Positions 22,601 to 34,117 of a stretch of DNA of 64,000 nucleotides are shown piece after piece. Position 1 is the first letter of the stretch. Every line of letters starts with the position of its first letter. Origin of the DNA: Elmis aenea (Eukaryota > Arthropoda > Insecta > Coleoptera > Elmidae). The position numbers and the translations under genes are program-made. The stretch covers positions 12,054,575 to 12,118,574 of the forward strand of contig OX393576.1 of NCBI GenBank assembly GCA_947652605.1, read 5' to 3'. The notes under the pieces are model-generated. The model saw nothing but the letters and a program-made list of their open reading frames with translations. It was not told the DNA's origin and did not search any database.

Positions 22601-25600
22601 ACTCCACTTACACCAGCAAAAGCCGCAACCAGTGCGATATTTTTTATTTTAAATTCAATTTCTTACGCAAAGTAAAATTAACAAAACCTCGCACTCCAGC
22701 TAAAAGTGTGCAATTTACAGGCGCTCCACGAGATTCACTGTCGCTAAGCAAAGCGTGCGCGATTCAGCTTTAAGTTGGAGCTCGTCATGGCTCGCGACTT
22801 GCCAAGCCACGAGCCGTAGCTCGGAATTCGGCAGACCACGAGCTTACAAGCACGAGCCGCGAGCCGCGCGAGGCTCGCCGAGTCACAGGCCGTGGGACAC
22901 CGGCTTAATGGCGCCCACTTACGCAAAAAAAATCATATTTTCTAAACGGTAATAACAATTACGCTGTAATTAGAGGTTATTGTCACCAAAACATTACTTA
23001 GTGTTCGGGTTAAGTCAAATTTGATTGAACCTTAAAGAACCAAAAGTTATTAAAAATTTAAAAACATGTAAGTGAGCGGAATTACCCGCCTGCTAGTGGG
23101 TAATGGCGCTCACCTATTTTATGTGTAAACAGCTTTGGATATTGATATTCCAGGATGTTCTACCAGTTCTTTTAGTTGTACGAGGCATTGTGCACAATTA
23201 CTATGAGAAAAATTAAAATATAAATTAAATTATATAAAAATATCAATGAGGGTAATGCCGCTCACCGAACGGTATTACCGTAGCTAATTAAGCACCATTA
23301 CCCCCTGTTGCACAATTGTCTAAATTCGGTATTTTACTAAACTAGCTTTGAATTTAAGAAATAGCTTTATATGGTCACTCCTGCTAAAAATGACACAAAT
23401 TTCATAGGAGACCAAAGCACAAACTCAAATAAAACTATTTGAACTACTTAACGTTTTTTTTTGTCGGCGATTTCTTATATGAAAATGTTAAAAATGACAC
23501 ACATTCAATTAACTTACGTTTTATGGTGAAATAAGTTTTTTACTTACGGCATTGTGTTTATTAGAACGAAAGCTACCTGGCTGCTAAGTTTAACTTTTAA
23601 ATATTTGAAAACTGGCCCAAAATGACGGTGAGCGTAATTACCCACTGAGCGTCATTACCCCGCTCTCCCCTAATTGGCATTTTATAACTTATCTAATTAT
23701 TGTCATTTGTGACGAAAAATCATTATTTTGTGAGTAACTTACTCATCGACTCTTATAATAACGAAGCAGTCTGTATAACAGTTTAGATCTGTCATCCTGC
23801 ATGAACAGCAATCGAAATCCATTTTAAAACTATCCCTATTCATTCGAATCGTTAATCAAACTAATATGAATAACACTAAGATAAATTATACAAATTTCTT
23901 GTACGACCCAGAAATGAACTTGAGTATAAAAGCCTTTTGTTTTTGTCAAACTTACCAGTTATAAATTGAAAAAGCTAAATTGATGATTAAGTGTGACAGT
24001 TTTGTTGACATTAATTTTATTGTAATCTGATGTACAATACACTCCATGATTATCTTTCTTGAGTATTTCACTGGAAAATTTTATTTATTTTTCGAATCGT
24101 CTGTTGTTACTTCTCATGTGTTTTGTATTTGTTTTAAACTCGTGACAAGAATTTAGAGCACCCGAGAAATTTCCACTTTGCTAAATGATATAATGTAACG
24201 TTAATAGAGTTTTCTGTATTGTAGAAAATAATAATAAAGTGTAGCTGAAAGTTATGAATAAAAAGCACTTCTAAAAGTGTATTGGCTAATTTTTTATTTT
24301 ATCGCTGTTAAAAGCACTTTTAAAGACAGTAATTTACTTTCGTTTCGAGTATAACTTAATAAAATCGGTGAATTTGCCCATTTTACTGGTTTAAATAATG
24401 TTTTTACTAATGATCTGTCTAATTAATCATGCGCAATGGTAAGTTACCATAAAGTTCACGACCTGGATAAGTCGTAACAAATTCTTTTCTAAAGCTGCTT
24501 TTGATGGTTCAATCTCCTGGGATACACAACCAGTTGACATCTTATTTAAGTCAACAAAAAGAACATTTATATTTCTAACAGATGATGATTTATCTTTTTG
24601 TTCGCGGAATGTTTCCATTTATTCCATAATGAAGGGGCAAAATACATATTTCATATTTCATCTCACTGAATGGAAACTGGCAAAAACGATAGAGCACATC
24701 GGAAAATTTAGATACTTTAACTTTAGATAATCTACATAACTGTCACGCGTTTATATTTTCTCGTATTACTCTTCGACATAAAGGTCAAATAACACATCAA
24801 AGTGTATTCACAATTTGAAAATGTATTATAGCCGTATTTTTTATCATTTAATGCACTATTTATCTCTCTGTATAGATTTTTGATTCATAAATTCTCAGTT
24901 TTATCCCTCTGACACGAATCCGAGATAAATCAATTCTTCGGCGTCGAAAAACGACGTCTGCTTCTTCCAGCGTGCTCGAGTAATTTCTTTTCCTGTTTGA
25001 ACCGCTTGTGCAACGCGAAGTTCTTGATAAATAGTCTCACCCTATGACTGTTTTGCCATTCGTATCGCTCTGTTGCGTTTTACAACAGAAACGTTCTGAA
25101 TGTTAAAGTAATCAGGAGATACTAGTTTAACCATAACGTCCTCATTCGAATGACACAAACGACTCAAAGAAGGAAGGAAATCTCTTGAGGACGATGAAAC
25201 GGGCGCCCAAAGATTAAATCATCACGAATTTGTACCATATGGATAAACGGTGCATGGCAAAATTTATGGAAACTTAAGAGAATTTTTCACTCTTTATCTA
25301 GAATGCATAAAAAATTCAATTGATACTCTGCTTTTTAGATATGCAGTCTCCGTTGCTAGGGAACATGTGGTGCCATATTTCCCATTAATCAGTGACACCG
25401 GGTCCTTATCTCCCACAAGCTGCATCTTTGGCCAAATGCTTAATATTGGCGCACTTTTTAGTAAGTTACTTTAACAATTTTTCTAATGTACCTACAGTAT
25501 ACAAATTTATTATATACAAGATGATTTACCCGGCGTTGCGCGGGTGATTACAATAATTATTCTCTCTTATCAATCACAGACTGCGAGCGCGGCCAAGACT

Positions 25601-27136
25601 CTTGTCTCTTCGTTAGTAGCAGATTTACTAATTACTTTTTTAACTTGAATAAGCCCAATAATTCCAAATCATACACAAATGACATACTCTGATCAATCAC
25701 CTTTTCATTTTCTTATAATTCCTTAAAAAATAACTATTTATTGCTTAAAAATTGAATAATAACTCAAATTTATTTTCTTTCGTCTTGTTTCAATTAAAAA
25801 TGTACTAATAAAAATAATACTTCATGTACATTTATACAAAACAATCTTTACTTGTGAAATACACCGCGCCGTATCGTGTTATGGCCAGGTATTTGTCGAC
25901 GTAAGATCGAATCCCGTCCAAGTCATTATTTTTTATTATTTTTTTTTTAATCTGTGCTTGTACTTAAAGTTTGGCGTCAGATCTGCAAGGTCCTAAATAG
26001 TAACTGTGCAAAATGTGGTCCCGATGGGTCAACGGACCTAGGATTCTATAGCGAACAAACAAACAAACAAGCACTTTTATATATATAGATAGATTAGCTT
26101 ACACATGATGGCCAACCATCAAAGTTTAAAGTAGCATTAACAGGCTTTTCGACATGTTTTGGACTCGATAGAATTACGGAGAAAAAAGATTTTGCATGAG
26201 GAGGAGATTAATACTGCCGTTCACAATTATATTGCAAGTATTCCGAAAACAAAAACACTGTTTGAAAGCTTTTAACGAGTGGAAAGTAGCAATGGTGAAA
26301 TGCGTTATCCCTGAAAGGAATTATTTTGAACATATTTAAAATGAAATCTTGGACCATATTAACCGTGTATTTAGTCTCAATTAATTTCGCGCGACCCTCG
26401 TATTCATCTTATCTGACTGTATTTGAAATGTAAAATTTTACGTTTCAGATGGCATTACCATGTACATTCGCTACCGTCAAGTAGAACTGGCTTTAGCATG
26501 CCAAGCAATTAATCTACAACCTGTATGGAACAGTATTGCAGCCTATATTGGTGTCATAGCATGCTTAGGTATGAGCATCGTAGCCAATTTTCAAGAGGTG
26601 CCCCAAACTTCTACTGCTTTACACTTCTTGGGTGCAATGATGGCATTCGGAATTGGATTTTTATATTTTTTGGTACAAGTATGTCACTAGGAACTCATTC
26701 GTTGTAGTGTCCTGAATTTTTATTATCTTCCAGACTATAATATCCGTCGCATTCTATAAGTCCACTAAAATTCGGGCACAATACAACATTAGATTTGCAA
26801 CAATGTGTTTTCGAATGTTTTTAGCATTTTGTCTTACACCACTTTTCGTTGCTCACGTTGTTTGCAGTATGTTAGCACTAAAAGTCTTTACGGGTAAACT
26901 AAAATTGCTCAGAGAAATCTTGAAGATATTAATCAACTCTTATTTGTTTAGGGAAAACGGTAATACACTGGACCAAAGATGACGGTGGTTTTGAACTCCA
27001 CACCGTTGCTGCTTATGCTGAATGGATTTTAGTAATGTTTATGTTAATCTATGTTTTGACGTTTACGAACGAGTTTAAAGCCATGGAATTTGTTGAGGTG
27101 AAATGTTTGTGGAAGGCATACGGGGAAGAAGTTTAA
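19647..27136 (+). CDS. DRAM-like autophagy modulator, copy D
   Basis: Five exons: 19647-19726, 25339-25460, 26449-26678, 26734-26893 and 26952-27136, giving 258 aa. The frame is intact despite a 5.6-kb intron 1 holding a nested transposon pair and a 1-kb intron 2 with a retroposon-like insert. Exon 1 begins MCLSNCFKIYYW, where the other copies have MWLS. Exon 2 reads FPLISDTGSLSPTSCIFG, so the PYISDTG and PES motifs are altered. Exon 3 starts from acceptor CAG followed by ATGGC, giving N at the junction where the others have M. The loop reads VPQTSTALHFLG. The tail ends KCLWKAYGEEV. The upstream leader is shortened by the insertion at 19264, so expression may differ. Confidence 0.85.
20186..22905. 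mobile_element. Inner DNA transposon with decayed DDE transposase
   Basis: Perfect 35-bp TIRs beginning AGCCGGTGTCCCACGGCCTG, flanked by TAA on both sides (20183-20185 and 22906-22908). The outer MITE without it reads GGGGTAATGGCG, so TAA was duplicated on insertion. The left end carries a second copy of the first about 30 bp of the TIR at 20309, so the terminal block of about 120 bp is tandemly duplicated. The transposase lies on the minus strand. Confidence 0.85.
20817..22114 (-). pseudogene. DDE_3-type (IS630-like) transposase, broken
   Basis: From 22114 the frame MWRPWCEESQ... runs 173 residues with a helix-turn-helix-like N-terminal region (KHDVQERKTR, then SRLTLWRTLIENGFKY). It stops at 21593. 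Past the stop the same type of protein continues in changing frames: YLDETWY near 21555 (first catalytic Asp), GKRIIILHAGSENGW, then VMHNASYHS near 21270. The last piece, 21098-20817, has IELIWGQLKQHIRR (third acidic position). In the second motif relatives usually have DNASYH; here Asp is His. Stops, frameshifts and the changed catalytic residue make it inactive. Confidence 0.75.
24427..24660 (-). pseudogene. Unrecognised degenerate coding sequence, antisense in intron 1 of D
   Basis: Sister of the minus-strand fragment at 2858-3046 (A). It reads METFREQKDKSSSVRNINVL... for about 55 residues with few substitutions, then diverges. The downstream part present in A has been deleted. Confidence 0.35.
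25517..26093. mobile_element. Retroposon-like insertion in intron 2 of D
   Basis: Gene C reads straight across this place (TTATTATATATTAGCTTAC at about 17507). Here about 577 bp is inserted, starting near AAGATGATTTACCCGGCGTT and ending AACAAACAAACAAACAAGCA followed by a TATATATAGATAGAT tail. The ACCCGGCGTTGCGCGGGT start and the (AAAC)n plus (TA)n tail look like a short retroposon or LINE 3' end. No coding frame, and the duplication is unclear because the site is (TA)n. Confidence 0.5.
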
Positions 27137-28325
27137 TAATAATTAAGTAATTTAAAAATAATTTAAAATATCCAAGACATATTCAGACAAAAGTTGAGCG
27201 CAGATCCTTCTTAACATTTATTTTAATATGTGGAGGGATGATAAATTTTGCTGATGCCACTTAAAAATTCTATTTTGGCAGTAGCGCTCTGTATAATGCG
27301 ACTTTAAATGAATATCAAAACAAAATTATTTAAAATAACACTCCAAACTGTGTCTTTTGGCATAAGGGAAGACAAACGAGGATTTATAAAACGATACACA
27401 TAAAGAAGTAGGGGAAAAGTTATCAGATTTTTACAGACATTAACTATACTAGCTCAAAGACACCATTTGAAGTCATAAAATATCATAAATAACTAACAAC
27501 AAAGACATACTTTAAATAATGCTGGACTTCAATAAATATTGAACATAATTTTATTGTGTCAAAAACCTCTTAAAGAGTATTCTTAGTAAAAAAAATTGGA
27601 GCTAAAACATATTTCAAATGCAAATAATTCCAGTGAATGTAATTTTTTTTTTAAATAAATATTTTTTTGTACAATATGTGCTTGCCGATTATTTTATTTT
27701 CCTCTTTAAAGGGAACACAGATAACCTCAGGTATCGGTTATTTAATAATTTTGAGTCTGGCGAAACTATTGTTACTTTCGAAAATAGATCTTTCTTGATC
27801 GAGATATTTCAATACAAAACGATTCCTTAAATGTATGGAAACACGAACTCTTCGCCGTTTTTGTTGATTACATGTACTTGCATGTACACACCTGAAAAAA
27901 TCTAATAAAACTTTGTAATGGAGTTCGTAGCTTTTCCTGCTTTTGTATAAAGAGTAAATATAAACTTTCCCCATATTATTTTGTGAGATGAAATCTTTTA
28001 AAACGCAGAATTACCTACTTTTAATTTAAAATCTTTGTTTAAATGTTTTTGTGTTCATTCGAAAAAGCAATTTTTGTTAGTTTAACTCAGCGACATATTA
28101 TGTATTTTAAACACAGCACGAGCTATAAAGGGAATATTTATAATTATACAAACAAATGTAAGTTCTGCCTTATAAACTTTTTTGGGATACAAACTTCAAA
28201 TATTTTAGTGTTAAATAACTACTTTTGAGGTACTTAACAAATTTCTACATTATACAAAATTAAACTCTATTAATTATCTCCGATAAAGGTCAACATGAAG
28301 TGAAAGTGTTTGTTTAAATGCCAAA
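27137..28325. other. D-E intergenic region
   Basis: Shared 3' block of the unit, then directly the short leader of E (ATTATCTCCGATAAAGGTCA). AATAAATATTGAACATAATT near 27530 may serve for polyadenylation. No insertions recognised and no gene. Confidence 0.55.
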
Positions 28326-30519
28326 ATGTGGCTGTCAAACTGTTTTAAAATTTATTACTGGCCTGCTCTTACCAGCTTCTGGTTTATTTTGACATTTATC
28401 ATTTCGTAAGTGTAATTTTTATTAACTTATGTTAGCTTTACCTTTGAAAAGTATGTATGAGACTTGGAAACTCTTGATGGTGTCAATAGTTTCGGTAGAT
28501 TGGTTATACTTATTGAAAGATTTCCCATAGTAATATTTTTAATCATCACCCACCTTTACAGGGGACTGAAAAATGCGACCTTTGTTGGTTTTTTTATCAG
28601 AACTTTTATTCTTTAGTTTTTCTCGTAAAACGGACCGTTTTTAAGTTACGAACCATCAAATATATTCCAACATAAAACTATTCATTTTTGTGGTTACCAT
28701 GGTTTGTTTATGTACATATTGGGTAATTTAATAATGTATTATAGCCGTAATTTGTATAATTTAATGCTTTATTTACCCCTCTGTACAGATTTTTGATTCA
28801 TAAATTCTCAGTTTTATCCCTCTGACACGAATCCGAGTTGAATCAATTCTTTGGAATCGAAAAACGACGTCCGCTTCTTCCAGCGTCGTCGAGCAATTTC
28901 TTTTCCTTTTTGAACCGCTTGTGCAACGCGAAGTTTTTGATAAATAGTCTCACCCTGTCACTGTTTTGCCATTCGTAACGCTCTGTTGCCATTTTTTACA
29001 TTCTAACGCGAAACTTAACGCAGGCGTTTAAAAAAAAAAAAAAAAAAAACCTACAACAGAAACGTTCTAAATGTTAAAGTTGTCAAGATACTAGTTTAAC
29101 CATAACGTCCTCATTTGAATGACACAAACGACTCAAAGAAGGAAGAAAATCTCTTTCGGACCATGAAAGAAACGAGCGCCCAAAGATTAAACCATCACGA
29201 ATTTGTACCATATGGATAAATGGTGCATGGCAAAATTTATGGAAAGGGCGCGCATCGCTAACTAAAGATAATTTTTCAAGCTTTTTCTAGAATGCACAAT
29301 AAATTCAATTGATACTGCTTTTTAGATATGCAGTCGCCGTTGCTATGGAACATGTGGTGCCATTTTTACCATATATCAGTGACACCGGGGGCGTATCTCC
29401 CGAAAGCTGCATTTTTGGCCAAATGCTTAATATTGGCGCACTTTTTAGTAGGTTACTTTAACAATTTTACTAATGTAGAGTAGGTATACAAATTGATTAT
29501 ATATTAGCTTACACATTATGGGCAAACATCAAGGTTTAAAGTAGCATTAACAGGCTTTTCGTCATGGTTTGGACTATAGAATTACGGAGAAGATTTTGCA
29601 TGAGGAGGAGATTGATCCTGCCATTCACAATTATTTTGCAAGTATTCCGAAAAAACACCGTTTGGAAGCTTTTAGCGACTGGAAAGTAGCAATGGTGAAA
29701 TGTGTTTTACCTGAAAGGAATTATTTTGAACATATTTAAAATGAAATCTTGGACCATATTAACCGTGTATTTTAGTCTCAATTAATTTAACGCGACCCTC
29801 GTATACATCTTATCCGACTGTATTTGAAATGCACAATTTTACGTTTTAGTGAGCATTACCATGTACCTCCGCTACCGTCAAGTAGAACTGGCTTTAGCAT
29901 GCAGATCAATTAATCTAAAACCTGTATGGAACAGTATTGCAGCGTATATGGGTGTCATAGCATGCTTAGGTATGAGCATCGTAGCCAATTTTCAGGAGGT
30001 GCCCCCAAGTGGTCCTTTCCATTTACTGGGTGCTTGTATGGCTTTCGGTATTGGATTGTTATATTTTTTGGTACAAGTATGTCACTAGGAATTAATTCGT
30101 AGTAGTGTCCTGCATTTTTATTATCTTCCAGACTATAATATCCTACGCATTTTATAAGTCCACTAAAATTGGAGCACAATACAAAATTAGACTTGCAACA
30201 CTGCGTCTTCGAATGTTTTTATCATTTTGGTTTATACCACTTTTCTTTGCTCACGTTGTTTTCAGTAGGTTAGCACTAAAAGACTTTACTGGTAAACTAA
30301 AATTGCTCAAAGCAATCTTAAAGATATTAATCAACTCTTATTTGTTTAGGAAAAACGATAATACACTGGACCAAAGATGACGGTGGGTTTTTATCCCACA
30401 CTGTTGCTTCTTTTGCCGAATGGATTTTAGTAATGTCTATGATAATCTATATTTTGACGTTTACGAACGAGTTTAAAGCCATGGAATTTGTTGAGGTGAA
30501 ATGTTTGTGGAAGGCATAG
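28326..30519 (+). CDS. DRAM-like autophagy modulator, copy E
   Basis: Five exons: 28326-28405, 29326-29447 (donor GTAGGT), 29850-30076, 30132-30291 and 30350-30519, giving 252 aa. Exon 3 is one codon shorter than in A-D (VPPSGPFHLLG), a feature shared only with F. Exon 2 reads AVAMEHVVPFLPYISDTGGV. Exon 5 reads WTKDDGGFLSHTVASFAEW. The stop comes five codons earlier than in D because TAC became TAG after KCLWKA, a mild truncation of the cytosolic tail that leaves all membrane segments. Intron 1 has an A-rich run near 29030 and an open antisense frame (28843-28992). Confidence 0.87.
28843..28992 (-). pseudogene. Conserved antisense 49-codon frame in intron 1 of E (possible SANT/Myb-like)
   Basis: Minus strand ATG at 28992: MATERYEWQNSDRVRLFIKN, then FALHKRFKKEKKLLDDAGRS, to a stop at 28843. 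The same frame with the same stop exists in F (about 32446-32599), with ATG changed to TTG. A and D keep parts of it. The pattern of W followed by VRLFI and a basic helix recalls the start of Myb/SANT-like DNA-binding domains of zeste/MSANTD type. The overlapping frame ending ARRRWKKRTSFF looks like the continuation after a frameshift. Probably an old gene or transposon fragment copied with the unit. Confidence 0.3.
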
Positions 30520-31696
30520 GGGGAAGAAGTTTAATAATAATTAAGTAATTTAAAAATTAATTAAAATATCCAAGACATATTCAGACAAAAGTTGAGCGCA
30601 AATCCTTCTTAACATTTATTTTGATATGTGGAGGGATGATAAATTTTGCTGATGCCACTTAAAAATTCTATTTTGGCAGTAGCGCTCTGTATAATGCAAC
30701 TTTAAATAAATATCAAAACAAAATTATTTAAAATCATACTTCAAACTGTGTCTTTTGGCATAAGGGAAGACAAACGAGGATTTATAGTATGGGAAAGGTT
30801 TGGCTTGGGAATAATCAGATTTTTACTGTCATTAACTATAGCTCAAAGACACCATTTGAAGTCATAAAATATCATAAATAACCAACAACAAATACATACT
30901 TTAAATTATGCTGAACTTCAATAAATATCGAACATAATTTTATTGTGTCAAAAACTTCTTAAAGAGTATTCTTAGTAAAAAAAATTGGAGCTAAAACATA
31001 TTTCAAATGCAAATAATTCCAGTGAATGAAGTTTTTTTTTTAAATAAATATTTTTTTGTACAATATGTGCTTGCCGATTATTTTATTTTCCTCTTTAAAG
31101 AGAACACAGACAACCTCAGGTATCCGTTATTTAATAATTTTGAGTCTGGCGAAGCTATTGTTACTTTCGAAAATAGCTCTTTCTTGATCGAGATATTTCA
31201 ATACAAAACGATTCCTTAAAAAATGTATGGAAACACGAACTCTTCGCCGTTTTTGTTGATTACATGTACTTGCATGTACATTGTACACACCTGACAAAAT
31301 CTAATAAAACTTTGTAATGGAGTTCCTTGCTTTGCCTGCTTTTGTATAAAGAGTAAATATAAACTTTCCCCGTATTATTTTGTGAGATAAAATCTTTTAA
31401 AACGCAAAATTACCTACTTTTAATTCAAAATCTTTATTTAAATGTTTTGGTGTTCATTCGAAAAAGCAATTTTTGTTAGTTTAACTCAGCGTCATATTAT
31501 GTATTTTAAACACAGCACGAGCTATAAAGGAAATATTTATAATTAAACACACAAATGGAAGTTCTGCCTTATAAACTTTTTAGGATACAAAGTTCGAATA
31601 TTTAAATGTTAAATAACTACTTTTGAGGTAAAACATACACGTAATTATCTCCGGTGTATGTCAACTTGAAGTGAAAGTGTTTGTTTAAATGCCAAA
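30520..31696. other. E-F intergenic region
   Basis: Shared 3' block of the unit followed by the short leader of F (AAACATACACGTAATTATCT, CTCCGGTGTATGTCAACTTG). No insertion recognised. E to F is, with C to D, the shortest spacing, so this approximates the native intergenic length. Confidence 0.55.
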
Positions 31697-34117
31697 ATGT
31701 GGCTGTCAAACTGTTTTAAAATCTATTACTGGCCTGCTCTTACCAGCTTCTGGTTTATTTTGACATTTATCATTTCGTAAGTGTAATTTTTATTAACTTA
31801 TGTTAGCTTTACCTTTGAAAAGTATGTATGAGACTTGGATGATGTCATTAGTTTAGTATTGCAAACAACTTCGGAAGGTGATTCCTTATCGAAAATTAAG
31901 GGGGATCTTTCATATAACATTTTTTCCTTAGACATCTCCTTTCGGAGTTACACCATCCTAAAGGGGAGCTGTAAAATTAGGTTTTTATTTTATTTCTCAA
32001 ATTTGGATAAATGTAGGGGACTAATATTTGGTAGATGGATAATACTTATTGAAAGGTTTCCCATAGTAATATTTTTAATTATCACCCAGCTTCACAGGGG
32101 GCTGAAAAATGCGGCCCATGTTGGTTTTTTTATCAGAACTTTTTGGAGACTTAAAAATTATAATTTAAAAATTTGTTTTTAAAAGCCTGCTTTGTTTAAA
32201 CACCTTTTTTTATTCTTTAGTTTTTCTCGTAAAACCTACCGTTCTTGAGTAAAAAATAAAATAAGTAAACACTAACCATCAAATATTCCAACATAAAACG
32301 ATTCATTTTGGTGGTTACCATGGTTTGTTTATGTTCATATTGGGTAATTTGATAATGTATTAGAGCCGTCATTTTTATAATTTAATGCTTTATTTACCCC
32401 TCTGTACAGATTTTTGATTCATAAATTCTCAGTTTTATCCCTCTGACACGAATTCGAGTTGAATCAATTCTTTGGCATCGAAAAACGACGCCCGCTTCTT
32501 CCAGCGTCGTCGAGCAATTTCTTTTCCTTTTTGAACCGCTTGTGCAACGCGAAGTTTTTGATAAATAGTCTTACCCTGTCACTGTTTTGCCATTGGTAAC
32601 GCTCTGTTGCCAATTTTTACATTTTAACGCGGAACTTAACGCAGGCGTTTAAAAAAAAACACCTAGTTACAACAGAAACGTTCTGAATGTTAAAGTAGGT
32701 AGTCAAGAGATACTAGTTTAACCATAACGTCCTCATTCCAATGACACAAACGACTCAAAGAAGGAAGGAAATCTCTTTCGGACCATGAAAGAAATGAGCG
32801 CCCAAAGATTAAACCATCACGAATTTGTACCATATGGATAAACGGTGCATGGCAAAATTTATGGAAAGGTCGCGCATCGCTAACAAGAGAAATTTTCAAG
32901 CTTTATCTAGAATGCACAATAAATTCAATTGATACTGCTTTTTAGATATGCAGTCGCCGTTGGTATAGAACATGTGGTGCCATATTTACCATATATCAGT
33001 GACACCGGGGGCGTATCTCCCGAAAGCTGCATTTTTGGCCAAATGCTTAATCTTGGCGCACTTTTTAGTAAGTTAATTAATGTACAGTATACAAATTTAT
33101 TATATATTAGCTTACACATGATGGCCAACCATCAAAGTTTAAAGTAGCATTAACAGGCTTTTTGTTATGTTTTGGACTCGATAGAATTACGGAGAAGAAA
33201 GATTTTGCATGAGGAGGAGATTGATACTGCCGTTCACAATTATGATACTGCTTTTAACGAGTGGAAAGTCGCAATAGTGAAATGCGTTATCCTTGAAAGG
33301 AATTATTTTGAACATATTTAAAATGAAATCTCGGACCATACTAACCGTGTATTTTTAGTCTCAATTAATTTAACGCGACCCTCGTATTCATCTTATCTGA
33401 CTGTTTTTGAAATGCACAATTTTACGTTTTAGTGAGCATTACCATGTACCTCCGCTACCGTCAAGTAGAACTGGCTATAGAATGCAATGTAATTAATCTA
33501 AAACCTGTCTGGAACAGTATTGCAGCCTTTATTGGTGTCATAGCATGCTTAGGTATGAGCATCGTAGCTAATTTTCAGGAGGTGCCCCCAACTGGTGCTT
33601 TCCATTTACTGGGTGCGTTGATGGCATTCGGAATTGGATTGTTATATTTTGTGGTACAAGTATGTCACTAGGAATTGATTCGTAGTAGTGTCCTGCATTT
33701 TTATTATCTTCCAGACTATAATATCCTACGCATTTTATAAGTCCACTAAAATTGGAGCACAATACAAAATTAGACTTGCAACACTGCTTCTTCGAATGTT
33801 TTTATCATTTTGGTTTATACCACTTTTCATTGCTCACGTGGTTTTCAGTAGGTTAGCAGTAAATGAGTTTACGGGTAAACTAAAATTGCTTAGAGAAATC
33901 TTAAAGATATTAATCAACTCTTATTTGTTTAGGGAAAACGATAATACACTGGACCAAAGATGACGGTGGGTTTTTATTCCACACCGTTGCTGCTTATGCT
34001 GAATGGATTTTAGCAATTTTTTTTGTAGTCTATATTTTGACGTTTACGAACGAGTTTAAAGCCATGGAATTTGTAGAGGTGAAATGTTTGTGGAAGGCAT
34101 ACGGGGAAGAAGTATGA
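31697..34117 (+). CDS. DRAM-like autophagy modulator, copy F
   Basis: Five exons: 31697-31776, 32946-33067, 33433-33659, 33715-33874 and 33933-34117, giving 257 aa. Exon 3 shares the E-specific codon deletion (VPPTGAFHLLG) but has the A/B version AIEC after MYLRYRQVEL. Exon 4 (LLRMFLSFWFIPLFIA, AVNEFTG) and exon 5 (LAIFFVVY) are B-like, so the copy is a mosaic. The stop codon TGA is created at a deletion junction: normally GAAGAAGTTTAA, here GAAGAAGTATGAAAATATTT. About 650 bp of 3' flank is missing relative to the other units. Intron 1 contains a decayed foldback relative (31855-32180). Confidence 0.87.
31855..32180. mobile_element. Partial foldback element in intron 1 of F
   Basis: GTATTGCAAACAACTTCGGA...TTTCGGAGTTACACCATCCT...ATAGTAATATTTTTAATTAT matches arms of the elements at 39336-40200 and 52461. 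A shorter remnant is in intron 1 of E (28490-28610), so the insertion predates the E/F duplication. No terminus remains. Confidence 0.55.

Larger units (their letters stand above)
20170..23670. mobile_element. Outer MITE in intron 1 of D (TA target site)
   Basis: Left end GGGGAGGGAGGGGTAA, continuing after the inner insertion as TGGCGCCCAC. Right end TGAGCGTCATTACCCCGCTC followed by TCCCC. Both are flanked by TA (20168-20169 and 23671-23672). Gene A has the empty site GCTGTAGTAATTGACATTTT at about 1635. Without the insert it is about 780 bp. Several internal copies of the GGTAATGGCGCTCAC-like subterminal motif lie at 23075-23110, 23245-23310 and 23620-23670. No transposase. TA duplication and G-rich ends suggest a pogo/mariner-type MITE. 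Confidence 0.8.
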
